Source: Reichenbachiella carrageenanivorans (GTDB taxonomy: Bacteria; Bacteroidota; Bacteroidia; Cytophagales; Cyclobacteriaceae). Taken from it: a stretch of 64,000 nt of DNA. A program made the position numbers and the translations under genes. The stretch lies in the NCBI RefSeq assembly GCF_025639805.1, contig NZ_CP106735.1, forward strand, positions 1,118,001 through 1,182,000, in the 5' to 3' direction. A model generated the notes under the pieces. The model was not told the origin of the DNA. It saw nothing but the letters and a program-made list of their open reading frames with translations, and did not search any database. Shown here piece after piece: positions 23,508 to 31,904 of the stretch; the first letter of the stretch is position 1, and each line of letters opens with the position of its first letter.

Positions 23508-24098
23508 ATGAAATCGCTCAAAAATGGCAATAATCTCTTCCCAGTATTTTTCAAACTGGAACAGCTACAATTGCTCATTGTAGGAGGAGGCCATGTAGGC
23601 CTAGAGAAGTTGACATCCGTATTGAGCAACAGCCCCTCTACCAACATCCGTTTGGTAGCCAAAGAAATCAGCGACGAAGTTCGCGAGCTGTCCAAAGAAC
23701 ACCCCAACGTAAAACTCATCGAAAGAGAGTTTAGACCTTACGACCTAGAGGAAATAGAATTAGTCATCGTAGGTATAGACAACACCCGCACCAGCGAACT
23801 TATCCGCGACATGGCAAAAGCACGTGGCCTTTTGGTCAATGTGGCCGACAAACCTGAGCTATGCGACTTCTATCTTGGGTCTGTAGTAAAAAAGGGAGAC
23901 CTCAAAATAGCCATCTCTACCAATGGTAAATCACCCACAGTAGCCAAGCGGATCAAAGAGTACTTGAACGAGTCGATCCCAGAATCCATAGACGAAGTAC
24001 TGCAAAACATGAGCAAGATCCGTGAAAAACTACACGGCAACTTCGACTTCAAGGTGCGTACGCTCAATAGCATTACGAAGGATTGGTTGAAGAAGTAA
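23508..24098 (+). CDS. Precorrin-2 dehydrogenase/sirohydrochlorin ferrochelatase (CysG N-domain, Met8-like)
   Basis: This protein oxidises precorrin-2 to sirohydrochlorin with NAD+ and in many relatives inserts iron to give siroheme. The 196-residue product starts at ATG 23508 (MKSLKNGNNLFPVFFKLEQL); a longer frame begins with a TTG inside the end of the SUMT gene and is less likely. The Rossmann motif is LLIVGGGHVGLEKLTSVL; further family segments are VIVGIDNTRTSELIRDMAKARGLLVNVADKPELCDFYLGSVVKKGDLKIAISTNGKSPTVAKRIKEYL (read in parts). It ends the operon; a strong terminator starts about 11 bp after the stop. Confidence 0.93.
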   Translation: MKSLKNGNNLFPVFFKLEQLQLLIVGGGHVGLEKLTSVLSNSPSTNIRLVAKEISDEVRELSKEHPNVKLIEREFRPYDLEEIELVIVGIDNTRTSELIRDMAKARGLLVNVADKPELCDFYLGSVVKKGDLKIAISTNGKSPTVAKRIKEYLNESIPESIDEVLQNMSKIREKLHGNFDFKVRTLNSITKDWLKK

Positions 24099-24109
24099 GG
24101 AAATTTATT

Positions 24110-24138
24110 AAAGAGGTTACTTCAAGTAACCTCTTTTT
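24110..24138 (+). terminator. Rho-independent terminator ending the siroheme operon
   Basis: AAAGAGGTTAC (24110-24120), loop TTCAA, GTAACCTCTTT (24126-24136), then T to 24138. Perfect 11-bp stem. Confidence 0.88.
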
Positions 24139-24175
24139 CTATCCTCTACATTTAACTATTGCCTCCACAAATCCC

Positions 24176-24183
24176 TAACTTCG
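24176..24183 (+). promoter_or_regulatory. -7-like box upstream of the ABC-F gene
   Basis: TAACTTCG followed by C, one base off TAnnTTTG, 19 bp before the ATG at 24203. Confidence 0.35.
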
Positions 24184-24202
24184 CATTTTAATTGAGGAAA
24201 AT

Positions 24203-25846
24203 ATGATTTCAGTAGACGCAGTAGGGGTAGAGTTTAGTGGCACGACGTTGTTTAGCAACATCAACTTCAATATCAACAATGAGGATAAAATAGCCCTCAT
24301 GGGTAAAAATGGTGCGGGCAAGTCTACCTTACTCAAAATTATCGCAGGCAAGGACAACCCCACACAAGGTAAAATTTCTGCACCCAAAGATGCCGTGATT
24401 GCCTACCTGCCACAGCATTTATTGATCAATGACGACTGTACGGTGTTCGAAGAAGCATCTAAGGCTTTTTCAGAAATGCAGGAGATGAAACGCCAACTAG
24501 ATGAGCTTTCGCTACAGCTCGAAACTCGAACGGATTACGAATCTGATGCCTATTCCAAAATCATCGAGCAAGTCTCCGACCTCAGTGAAAAATACTACAG
24601 CGTAGAAGAAGTAAATGTGGATGCAGAAGTCGAAATGACGCTACTAGGCCTTGGCTTCCTTCGGTCAGATTTTACCCGACCTGCTAGTGAATTTAGTGGA
24701 GGGTGGCGCATGCGTATAGAACTCGCCAAAATTCTGCTAAAGAAACCAGATCTAATCTTACTCGATGAGCCGACCAACCATCTCGATATAGAATCGGTAC
24801 AATGGCTAGAAGATTTTTTGAAAACCAGCGCCAAAGCCGTAATGGTAATCAGCCATGACAGGGCCTTTGTGGACAGCCTAACAAACCGTACGATAGAATT
24901 GACTGGAGGCAGAATCTACGACTACAAAACCAACTACTCACACTATCTCGAACTTAGAAAAGAGCGTCGCGAGCAGCAACAAAAGCAGTTTGACGATCAG
25001 GCCAAGGAGATCGCCAGTATTCAGCAATTTATCGATCGATTCAAGGGTACCTATTCCAAAACACTACAGGTGCAATCCAGAGTAAAAATGCTCGAAAAAA
25101 TGGAAATCGTAGAGGTAGACGAAGTTGATACCTCTGCCTTGAATTTGAAATTTCCACCTGCGCCTCGATCAGGCAAATATCCAGTGATTGTTGATCAATT
25201 GGCTAAAAACTATGGTGACCATACGGTTTTTAAAGATGTCTCTCTAACAATAGCCCAAGGCGAAAAGGTCGCATTTGTTGGGAAAAATGGAGAAGGAAAA
25301 TCTACGCTGATCAAAGCCATCATGGGAGAGATCGAGCATGAGGGCAATATGCAACTCGGCCACAACAGTTTGATAGGCTACTTCGCGCAAAACCAAGCGG
25401 CACTGCTCGATGAAAAGCTCAGCATTTTTGAGACCATTGACGAAATCGCCAAAGGTGATATGCGCACAAAAGTCAAAGATCTTTTGGGTGCTTTTATGTT
25501 TAGCGGAGATACAATTGAGAAAAAAGTAAAGGTTCTCTCTGGTGGAGAGCGCACTCGGCTAGCCATGATCAAACTACTCCTTCAGCCAGTCAATCTTTTG
25601 ATCCTCGATGAGCCTACCAATCATTTGGACATCAAAACTAAAGACATACTCAAAGATGCTTTGAAAGCCTTCGAAGGAACCTTGATCTTGGTCTCTCACG
25701 ACAGGGATTTCTTAGACGGATTGGCCTCCAAAGTATTCGAATTTGGCAATCAACGAGTAAAAGAACATTTTGAAGACATCAATGGGTTTTTGAGAAACAA
25801 AAAGATAGAGAACCTCAAAGAAATAGAACGTAAGGTGAAGGTCTAA
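24203..25846 (+). CDS. ABC-F family ATPase (ribosome-associated type)
   Basis: A 547-residue soluble protein with two ABC ATPase domains and no membrane segment. First domain: Walker A GKNGAGKST, signature FSGGWRMRIELAK, Walker B LILLDEPTNHLD. Linker: about residues 235-310, charged and helical with KERREQQQKQFDDQAKEI and YSKTLQVQSRVKMLEKM. Second domain: Walker A GKNGEGKST, signature LSGGERTRLAMIK, Walker B LLILDEPTNHLDIK. ABC-F proteins act on the ribosome; members differ between housekeeping translation factors (EttA/Uup/YdiF) and antibiotic-resistance proteins, and the sequence seen here fits the housekeeping type. The GEGKST in the second Walker A is the regular form for this group. Confidence 0.92.
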   Translation: MISVDAVGVEFSGTTLFSNINFNINNEDKIALMGKNGAGKSTLLKIIAGKDNPTQGKISAPKDAVIAYLPQHLLINDDCTVFEEASKAFSEMQEMKRQLDELSLQLETRTDYESDAYSKIIEQVSDLSEKYYSVEEVNVDAEVEMTLLGLGFLRSDFTRPASEFSGGWRMRIELAKILLKKPDLILLDEPTNHLDIESVQWLEDFLKTSAKAVMVISHDRAFVDSLTNRTIELTGGRIYDYKTNYSHYLELRKERREQQQKQFDDQAKEIASIQQFIDRFKGTYSKTLQVQSRVKMLEKMEIVEVDEVDTSALNLKFPPAPRSGKYPVIVDQLAKNYGDHTVFKDVSLTIAQGEKVAFVGKNGEGKSTLIKAIMGEIEHEGNMQLGHNSLIGYFAQNQAALLDEKLSIFETIDEIAKGDMRTKVKDLLGAFMFSGDTIEKKVKVLSGGERTRLAMIKLLLQPVNLLILDEPTNHLDIKTKDILKDALKAFEGTLILVSHDRDFLDGLASKVFEFGNQRVKEHFEDINGFLRNKKIENLKEIERKVKV

Positions 25847-25932
25847 AAAACCTAAATCTAATCATTCAAATAAGCCTTGCGCTGGTTTCGATGAAATTAC
25901 TGTACTTTTATTGAGCAACAGCAAACAGGATT

Positions 25933-27417
25933 TTGAAAGTTACCATTCGTCATTTATCGTGTTTCCTCATCAGTCTTTCTGTATGGGGAGCTATTACTTC
26001 CTCCTATGCGGAAGAGGCCAAGCTGTCTGTTGTTTCAGAATTTTCATACCTCCTAGATGCAGAAGGTTCTCTTACCTTGAAAGAAGCTACAGATCTTCTG
26101 CGACAGCAACAGTTCGTTTCGGTCTCTTCTGAGCTCATCAACTTTTCGATACAAGATTCCGTCATTTGGTTTGCCTTTAATCTATCCTCTCAGGAGGAAT
26201 ATTTGAATATAGGCAATGAATCTACCGTTTGGACCGCTACGCTATATGCCAAAGACTCGCTCAGCGACTACCAATCCATCGTAACATACGATCACCTTAT
26301 GGGGGCACAACAGTCGGGTCTACTGCCGTTTCGTACGTTAGGCATTCCTCTCAACGGCGCGCAAGATTACCTCCTCCGCGTATCCGCCAGGCGACATAGA
26401 AACTACTCTCTAAAAACAGGAGACCTATCCGCTATGACTAGCTTCCTCATACAAAAGGAGATCATCCCCGTGGCATTCATCGCATTTATGCTCTGCATTT
26501 TTATCTACAATGTTTTCCTTTTGGTTTCGACCAAGGACTTCATATTTATTCCCTATTTGGTCTATGTGATGTTTGTGGCCTATGCGGTGCCATTTCATGG
26601 TGGATATGTACTGTTTAGCAAATCTTGGATGTGGCAAGGCGTACCGTTTTATACCATATGGACGAGTATTGGCTATTTGTCTGGGGCAATCTTTGCCATC
26701 ATGTATTTAGATCTCCGAAACACGGCTCGCCACTTTGCCCAATGGATCACATTTCTCACGGTCATGTTGGTCGTCGTCGTTCCGCTATTAGACGCTTCGC
26801 TCATGGTACCCATAGGTACTATGGCTAAGATCGTTTCCATCACTTCTTTGCTTTTTAACCTTAGTCTTTGGGGATCAGCCGTTTATGTCTGGGTCAATGG
26901 ATTGGCACATGCCAAATTTTACGTCACGGGCTGGCTGTTTGCCATTTCGAGTATGGTGCTGTTTATTCTTTCTACCAATGGTATCATCCCGTACAATAGC
27001 TTTGTGGAGCAATCTTTTTATTACGGATTTGCTATAGAGGCCGTGCTATTCGCTTTCGCCTTGGGCGACAGAATGAACATTCTGAAAAGAGAAAAGCGGG
27101 CATTAGAAAAAGCTCACATCAACTACATTACCGAGCAAAATCGCTTGCTTGCCAAGCAGTCCTTTATGAACTCGCACATGCTCCGTGCCCCGCTTTCGCG
27201 AATCATGGGACTGACCAATTTGCTAAAGTATCCCAACTCTGCTGATGAGCATGAGCACTTCGTGGGCCTTATAGAAAAATCGACAGAAGAGATGGACGGC
27301 ATTGCCAAAAAAATGTCGGCCATGCTAGAAGAACATGGCTATCTGGATCAATACCAAGAGGACTTCGAGAGTGTCAAACAAAGCATTTATAAAGACCTCG
27401 AAAAAGATCGAAAATAA
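25933..27417 (+). CDS. 7TM-DISM sensor protein with HisKA-like segment but no ATPase domain
   Basis: A 494-residue protein, start TTG 25933 (no better ATG upstream of the signal peptide). Order: signal peptide (residues 1-26), an extracytoplasmic 7TMR-DISMED2-like domain (about 30-165), seven membrane spans of the 7TMR-DISM type (about 175-380), a coiled linker, and a DHp-like helix at 410-470 with SFMNSHMLRAPLSRIMGL, H415 the candidate phosphoacceptor. The chain ends at DLEKDRK with no HATPase_c motifs (no N, G1 or G2 boxes), and the convergent gene begins 11 bp later, so there is no room for one. HMLRAP also lacks the usual acidic/basic residue after the His. It may be a phosphotransfer partner, a phosphatase-like receptor, or a decayed kinase. 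Confidence 0.85.
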   Translation: MKVTIRHLSCFLISLSVWGAITSSYAEEAKLSVVSEFSYLLDAEGSLTLKEATDLLRQQQFVSVSSELINFSIQDSVIWFAFNLSSQEEYLNIGNESTVWTATLYAKDSLSDYQSIVTYDHLMGAQQSGLLPFRTLGIPLNGAQDYLLRVSARRHRNYSLKTGDLSAMTSFLIQKEIIPVAFIAFMLCIFIYNVFLLVSTKDFIFIPYLVYVMFVAYAVPFHGGYVLFSKSWMWQGVPFYTIWTSIGYLSGAIFAIMYLDLRNTARHFAQWITFLTVMLVVVVPLLDASLMVPIGTMAKIVSITSLLFNLSLWGSAVYVWVNGLAHAKFYVTGWLFAISSMVLFILSTNGIIPYNSFVEQSFYYGFAIEAVLFAFALGDRMNILKREKRALEKAHINYITEQNRLLAKQSFMNSHMLRAPLSRIMGLTNLLKYPNSADEHEHFVGLIEKSTEEMDGIAKKMSAMLEEHGYLDQYQEDFESVKQSIYKDLEKDRK

Positions 27418-27428
27418 TTAGACCTTTG

Positions 27429-28328
27429 CTAAAACTCCTCCTCTATCAAAACCTTATTAGTAACTACCCCTGCTATCAAGCCTGAAGATACCGCTAAAGC
27501 CACCGACCTGAAATTCGAGTTGTCACCACAGGCATATACACCTGGCACCGTAGTGCACTGAAATTCATCTACTGTTATCAATCCCTCATCGCTGAGTCCA
27601 CATCCCAAAGTCTCAGGTATAGCACTATGCTGTACAGTAGGTGCCGATGAATATATAGCACTTAACTTATGCCCCGTTCCTCCAATCAGTTTCAACTCTT
27701 TGATTTGCCCTTTTTTATGTACTAGCTTTTCAATTGGCGTTTCTACTATAGCTATGCCATGAGCAACTATTTTTTTCGCTTGTTCATCTGTCAAAGTAGA
27801 TGGACCGTTGGTAAAAAGCGTCAGATTCTTTGTCCAATTAGAAATAAGTATAGCGTAGTGATTAGCCTTTTCTCCATTGGCGATAATGCCTGTGGGCTGA
27901 TGATGTACTTCATAGCCATGGCAATAAGGACAATGCAAAACAGATTTGCCCCAGCATTCGGCAAACCCGTCAATGTCTGGCATAAGATCTTTTAAACCCG
28001 TCGCAAAGATCAATTTCTTGGCCGAAAAATGCTCACCCGCTTGAGTCGTAACCTTAAAGCCACCAGCGGTTTGAATGCCCTGAATAGCTACTCCATCAAG
28101 AAAATGGACAGTATCATATTTCTCTACCTGTGCCTTAGCCGTAGCAGCTATTTCACTCGGAGTCACTCCATCTTGAGTTAAAAAATTATGAGAATGAGGA
28201 GTAGGTTCGTTACAAGGTTTTTTGGCATCTATCACAAGAGTCTTTCTAAGTGACCGGCCAAGTGTAAGAGCCGCTGATAACCCTGCATAGCTCCCTCCTA
28301 TGATAATGACTTCGTAAGTTGTGTCCAT
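27429..28328 (-). CDS. Thioredoxin-reductase-like FAD/NAD(P)-dependent disulfide oxidoreductase
   Basis: A 299-residue flavoprotein from ATG 28328 (MDTTYEVIIIGGSYAGLSAALTLG, FAD-binding GGSYAG). The redox-active pair is C133-P-Y-C136 in LHCPYCHGYEV, the CPYCHGYE form rather than the CATC of true thioredoxin reductases, so it belongs to the TrxR-like group related to GliT-type enzymes. FATGLKDLMPDI and VPGVYACGDNSN (second FAD site) are present. Partner unknown. An upstream in-frame TTG start is rejected in favour of the ATG. A palindrome (28369-28381) lies 41 bp upstream. Confidence 0.9.
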   Translation of the reverse strand: MDTTYEVIIIGGSYAGLSAALTLGRSLRKTLVIDAKKPCNEPTPHSHNFLTQDGVTPSEIAATAKAQVEKYDTVHFLDGVAIQGIQTAGGFKVTTQAGEHFSAKKLIFATGLKDLMPDIDGFAECWGKSVLHCPYCHGYEVHHQPTGIIANGEKANHYAILISNWTKNLTLFTNGPSTLTDEQAKKIVAHGIAIVETPIEKLVHKKGQIKELKLIGGTGHKLSAIYSSAPTVQHSAIPETLGCGLSDEGLITVDEFQCTTVPGVYACGDNSNFRSVALAVSSGLIAGVVTNKVLIEEEF

Positions 28329-28368
28329 GATATGGTCTTTTGATTCCCACAATCATACGACATGTTTT

Positions 28369-28381
28369 GCAACAATGTTGC
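28369..28381. promoter_or_regulatory. Palindrome upstream of the TrxR-like gene
   Basis: GCAACA-A-TGTTGC, 6-bp perfect arms, 40 bp before the ATG. Its position suggests an operator; no regulator is adjacent. Confidence 0.4.
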
Positions 28382-28479
28382 GAATATGAAAGTATTATCA
28401 AAATCCTTTATGGAAATAGCCGACTATTAGCACTCACAAGTGAATATCCTTATTTGAAAATATTCGTAAAACAGGTACT

Positions 28480-28632
28480 ATGAACTCAAAACACTCCTTT
28501 CTATCTTTTACTCCAGAGAAAAGTATAACTAGACTTACGGGCTCGTTCTCCATTTGGAGAACCCTAAGTAACTATGAGCGCCTACACCTCTCTGCTCCAA
28601 AAAAATCGATGAGTCAATATTTGAAAAAATAA
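28480..28632 (+). CDS. Possible small protein, 50 residues, unsupported
   Basis: A frame from ATG 28480 to TAA 28632 encodes a basic 50-residue peptide (MNSKHSFLSFTPEKSITRLT at its start) with no signal peptide, span or known motif. It occupies most of the 315-bp gap between the minus-strand TrxR-like and esterase genes. A 7-bp hairpin (28545-28562) lies inside it. No relative is recognised and no good promoter is seen, so it may equally be non-coding; the rest of the gap holds only the palindrome and this hairpin. Confidence 0.2.
   Translation: MNSKHSFLSFTPEKSITRLTGSFSIWRTLSNYERLHLSAPKKSMSQYLKK
28545..28562 (+). other. Short perfect hairpin in the TrxR-like/esterase spacer
   Basis: GTTCTCC, loop ATTT, GGAGAAC. 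Could be part of a structured RNA; no terminator T run on either side. Confidence 0.4.
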
Positions 28633-28643
28633 ATCATGACACA

Positions 28644-29459
28644 TTAATCTCTTTCTAACTGTCCATATAACGCTTTAAAGGCCTGATAAATACTTACATG
28701 AAGCACGGTCGCATGATCTTCTTTCTCAAAATACTGGTAATCAAGCTTCAGGTCTTTGCCTCCTTCTAGTGTCAGTGCTTCATAAAGCCCTGCTGCCTCT
28801 TTGATCATCATGGGGTGCTCTTTGCCCACAGATACGATCACCTCTATCCCTTTATATTTCTGCTTTTTGATCAAATCTCCCATCTGCTGATACATGGACT
28901 CATTGTCCCACCACAGACTCGGGCTCACAATCAAATACTTGGTAAATAGCGACGGGTCTTTGAGCAATATCTCTGTAGCCAACAACCCGCCTAGCGACTG
29001 ACCTATAAGGATTCGCTCTGTGTTCACTTTATAATTAGCCGATAGGTACGGCTGTAGTTCATCTTTTAAAAAAGCTATAAAATTGGCTGACCCACCCGTA
29101 GTTGGATAGTCTTTCTGAAGGGACTTGTCTGTGGTAGGAAACGTAAAATCACGCTTGCGATCTACATTGGCTATCCCCACCACGATCGTAGGCGGTGCCT
29201 GAAACTGCAAATCGAAAAACTGCACCAAGCCCACGATGTGCAAAAAGTCTTCGTCCGCAGAGCCATCCAGCAGATAGATTGTCTGATAGCTTACAGTATC
29301 ATTGGGATAGCCCTTTGGCAAATAAATATTTAGCGTACGGGATTCTCCCAAATGTTTGGATTCGATGGTTTGAATCTCACCAATAGTAAACGAAGATTGT
29401 GCGACAGCACTGATCGAAAACAAAAGAATAGCAAAAAGTAATTGTATTGTAAGTCTCAT
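28644..29459 (-). CDS. Secreted alpha/beta-hydrolase (esterase, EstD/enterochelin-esterase-like)
   Basis: A 271-residue secreted hydrolase. Signal peptide MRLTIQLLFAILLFSISAVAQ starting at ATG 29459; a longer frame runs 30 codons further upstream but lacks signal logic. The mature part has TLNIYLPKGYPND, YQTIYLLDGSADED, GIANVDRKRDFTFP, and the nucleophile elbow GQSLGG with S155; a C-terminal EKEDHATVLH carries the likely catalytic His. These are the marks of the esterase family related to siderophore esterases (IroE/Fes-like). The natural substrate is unknown; no siderophore gene is near. A dyad sits just upstream. Confidence 0.87.
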   Translation of the reverse strand: MRLTIQLLFAILLFSISAVAQSSFTIGEIQTIESKHLGESRTLNIYLPKGYPNDTVSYQTIYLLDGSADEDFLHIVGLVQFFDLQFQAPPTIVVGIANVDRKRDFTFPTTDKSLQKDYPTTGGSANFIAFLKDELQPYLSANYKVNTERILIGQSLGGLLATEILLKDPSLFTKYLIVSPSLWWDNESMYQQMGDLIKKQKYKGIEVIVSVGKEHPMMIKEAAGLYEALTLEGGKDLKLDYQYFEKEDHATVLHVSIYQAFKALYGQLERD

Positions 29460-29474
29460 CTGATCTTTGGATTG

Positions 29475-29492
29475 GTAGCTACTGTAAGCTAC
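29475..29492. promoter_or_regulatory. Dyad upstream of the esterase gene
   Basis: GTAGCT-ACTGTA-AGCTAC: 6-bp inverted arms around 6 bp, ending 15 bp before the esterase ATG. Possible operator. Confidence 0.3.
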
Positions 29493-29724
29493 TATGTCAA
29501 TCACAAATCTCATGGTACAAACCGTATGAACGGTCAAAAAAAGACCCACAGGTGCGGCCTGCTGCTACTCCTATGGGTTCTACTTGAAAAGGTTTCCGTG
29601 ATAAGGCACTGCCTCAATCTCTTTTGGAGCGGCTTGCGTTTTTTAGCCTTGCCTACTCCTCAGATATAAAGACGAACACATACGGATCATCCCTACCTTT
29701 GCAGAAGAAATAGATCGAAAAAAA

Positions 29725-30165
29725 TTATCGCTTATAAAAAATGTAGTCTGTGACGATAGACGTCATGCCGTTTTGACGCAAGTCAGAAATGAGCTGCCCT
29801 CTATGGTGGGTCATGTGATTGGTCGCATGAAACAGGATGTCTCTTATTGAGTTTTCAAAAGTTTGACCCTTCGAATTGGTATAAAAACAAGGCTGACTCA
29901 AATCAAAGCTGTCAAGAATCTGTAGACTTTTGTCAAAATTTTCACCATCCAATGCTTTACAGTCTTTGAGTGAATGCACTTGAAAAACGCCAAGTGGCAC
30001 TAAATCAAGTATTCGGGCGTTCCAGATTTGATGTGCATTGATCATATGAGAAAATAGTGGAATACTCCGATCCGTCAATCTCACTTCATGTTCGATCAGT
30101 TGATCTGCCAGACGTTGGTTCGTCTGGTGATGGTAGTCAAACAGGTCTCTGAAAAAAGGTATCAT
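29725..30165 (-). CDS. DinB-like (YfiT/DinB) metal-binding four-helix protein
   Basis: A 146-residue helical protein of the DinB superfamily. The metal-binding His residues appear as H12/H13 near the start (FFRDLFDYHHQTNQRL), H44-type in SHMINAHQIWNARIL, and HATNHMTHHRGQL in the last third, the usual three-His arrangement. Members include thiol S-transferases and DNA-damage-induced proteins; no substrate can be told here. It is the second gene after an MFS transporter with a 12-bp gap, so both probably belong to one transcript. Confidence 0.85.
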   Translation of the reverse strand: MIPFFRDLFDYHHQTNQRLADQLIEHEVRLTDRSIPLFSHMINAHQIWNARILDLVPLGVFQVHSLKDCKALDGENFDKSLQILDSFDLSQPCFYTNSKGQTFENSIRDILFHATNHMTHHRGQLISDLRQNGMTSIVTDYIFYKR

Positions 30166-30177
30166 GTATTGAAATTA

Positions 30178-31347
30178 CTACTTTTTCTTCAAACTCAGGG
30201 CGATCAAACCCACGATAGGCCCTATTGCCAAAAGGATATAACTGTACTGAGCGCCTAGCAAAGGAAGAAAGTGACTCACCAACAAGATGCTGACGATAGA
30301 AATAGAAAAACCAAGACAGTTTACAATCGTAAGTGCCGTCCCTTTGAGCTGAGCAGAAGTATTTTGTGCCACTAGTGTGGAAAACAAAGGTGAATCGGCT
30401 ACCACGGCCATCCCCCAGAACAATAGATAGCCCAAAAACAAATAAGATGAGGACTGAGTAAAAAGCCACGGAGACACCAAGCAGCACAATCCAGAAAACA
30501 GCAGCGAAACAAAAGCTACTCGTTTGGCACCCAAATAAGCCGATAGATAACCACTGCCCACACAAGCCAATCCGCCAATTGCTATAATGGCAAACGACCA
30601 CATGGGAATATTGAAAGTATACGTGGGGTGCAACTGTATATAGGCCGTCAGCATCACTGGCACAAAAGCCCAAAATGCATACAGCTCCCACATATGACCA
30701 AAATACCCAAAGGCAGCAGATCTAAAATTAGCATTTTTAAAAACCTTGAAAACAGCCATCAGGTCTAGCCCTGTACTTTGTTGCCGATAGGGGCCATCAG
30801 CCACACCAAACCGCATGAGCAACCCTCCCAATATGGCAAAACCTGAGGTAGTCAATAACACAACATGCCAAGACAAGTCGGCACTCGTGCCCCGAAGCCA
30901 GTGTGGAAATGCCGTCCCCAGCACCAGCGCACCCACGAGATAGCCTAAAGACTGACCTAATCCTTTTGTGTAGTAATCTGCGGCTATTTTCATGCCCACA
31001 GGGTAAATGCCAGCGAGAAAAAATCCAGTCAAAAACCGCAAGGTCAATAGACTACCCAATCCGTGACCATCCCAAATCATGGCCAAGTTAGCTCCCGCAC
31101 CCAGAGTGGCACAAACCATAAAAACTTTGGAAGGAGAGTATCTATCCGTGATGGTAAACAAAGCGAATAGCAACGTACCCGCAATAAAACCCAGCTGCAC
31201 CGCAGAGGTCAAATGCCCCAAGGCAGTATCGGTCAGACCAAAGTTAGCCATGAGATCGCCAAGTACGGCATTGCCCGCAAACCACAGCGAGGTACACAAA
31301 AACTGCGAAAGGACAATGAGCGGAAGGATGTGCTTAGGTGGTTTCAA
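30178..31347 (-). CDS. MFS transporter
   Basis: A 389-residue permease of the major facilitator superfamily with about 12 hydrophobic spans in two halves and a central basic loop near residue 190-205 (GVADGPYRQQSTGLDLMAVFKVFKN). The MFS loop motif between spans 2 and 3 is replaced by TITDRYSPSKVFMV. RFLTGFFLAGIYPVGMKIAADYYTKGLGQSLGYLVG is typical of the span 4-5 region. Cargo unknown. It is immediately followed by the DinB-like gene; the pair may be involved in export of, or protection from, a toxic compound, but this is only a guess from context. Confidence 0.88.
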   Translation of the reverse strand: MKPPKHILPLIVLSQFLCTSLWFAGNAVLGDLMANFGLTDTALGHLTSAVQLGFIAGTLLFALFTITDRYSPSKVFMVCATLGAGANLAMIWDGHGLGSLLTLRFLTGFFLAGIYPVGMKIAADYYTKGLGQSLGYLVGALVLGTAFPHWLRGTSADLSWHVVLLTTSGFAILGGLLMRFGVADGPYRQQSTGLDLMAVFKVFKNANFRSAAFGYFGHMWELYAFWAFVPVMLTAYIQLHPTYTFNIPMWSFAIIAIGGLACVGSGYLSAYLGAKRVAFVSLLFSGLCCLVSPWLFTQSSSYLFLGYLLFWGMAVVADSPLFSTLVAQNTSAQLKGTALTIVNCLGFSISIVSILLVSHFLPLLGAQYSYILLAIGPIVGLIALSLKKK

Positions 31348-31455
31348 AAGGAGACGCCGTTTGTTTTCGCAATCATAATTAAAAGCACAGGTAAATCAGC
31401 TAAATACCTCATCTAATACCGAAAACAGAGCTATAAACGTATCATTAAGTTAAAT

Positions 31456-31491
31456 AACTTATTATTAAGTTTGTAAACTTAGTAATAAGTT
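31456..31491. promoter_or_regulatory. 36-bp dyad operator of the BlaI/M56 operon
   Basis: Bases 31456-31473 mirror 31474-31491 with a single mismatched pair (31465/31482) and a 2-bp centre; the core reads AAGTTTGTAAACTT. A smaller inverted repeat AAGTT-AAAT-AACTT (31447-31460) adjoins it. BlaI/MecI-family repressors bind long dyads of this kind. A TTTG (31470-31473) inside the dyad and TACTATTG (31493-31500) 19 bp further on form a fair promoter, so the repressor would block RNA polymerase directly. Confidence 0.72.
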
Positions 31492-31529
31492 GTACTATTG
31501 TATAGCTGATTAAAATTAAACTCAATAGT

Positions 31530-31904
31530 ATGGTTACTTTAACTAAGGCAGAAGAGAAGATTATGAAAATTCTCTGGGGTATCGAAAAAGGTTTTATCAA
31601 GGATATCATCGATCAATACCCCGACCCTAAACCTCCTTACAATTCTGTCTCTACGATTGTGAGAGTATTGGTACAAAAAGAAATCATAGGCTTTACGGCT
31701 TACGGTAAATCTCACCAATATCACCCACTGATTAGTAAAGAAGAGTACAGCGAGGGGCAGCTGTCACGTTTGGTGAAGGACTATTACAGCAATTCACTCA
31801 CCAAAGTGGTCAACTTTTTCTCTGAGAGCAAAGAGCTTTCTGAGAAAGAGCTTGACGAAGCCATGAAAATGCTCGAAGCACTTAAATCTCAGAAAAATGG
31901 ATAA
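31530..31904 (+). CDS. BlaI/MecI-family transcriptional repressor
   Basis: A 124-residue winged-helix repressor (MVTLTKAEEKIMKILWGIEK, then PPYNSVSTIVRVLVQKEIIGF, the helix-turn-helix and wing region, and a C-terminal helical dimerisation part KELSEKELDEAMKMLEAL). The family dimer binds inverted repeats and is removed by its cognate M56 metalloprotease receptor; such a receptor gene overlaps the 3' end by 8 bp. The 36-bp dyad upstream is presumably its operator, giving autoregulation. The usual partner gene (a beta-lactamase) is absent. Confidence 0.92.
   Translation: MVTLTKAEEKIMKILWGIEKGFIKDIIDQYPDPKPPYNSVSTIVRVLVQKEIIGFTAYGKSHQYHPLISKEEYSEGQLSRLVKDYYSNSLTKVVNFFSESKELSEKELDEAMKMLEALKSQKNG

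Noticed and set aside
29442..29669. 75-codon plus-strand frame upstream of the esterase
   Set aside because: Partly antisense to the esterase signal region, with no motif or promoter.
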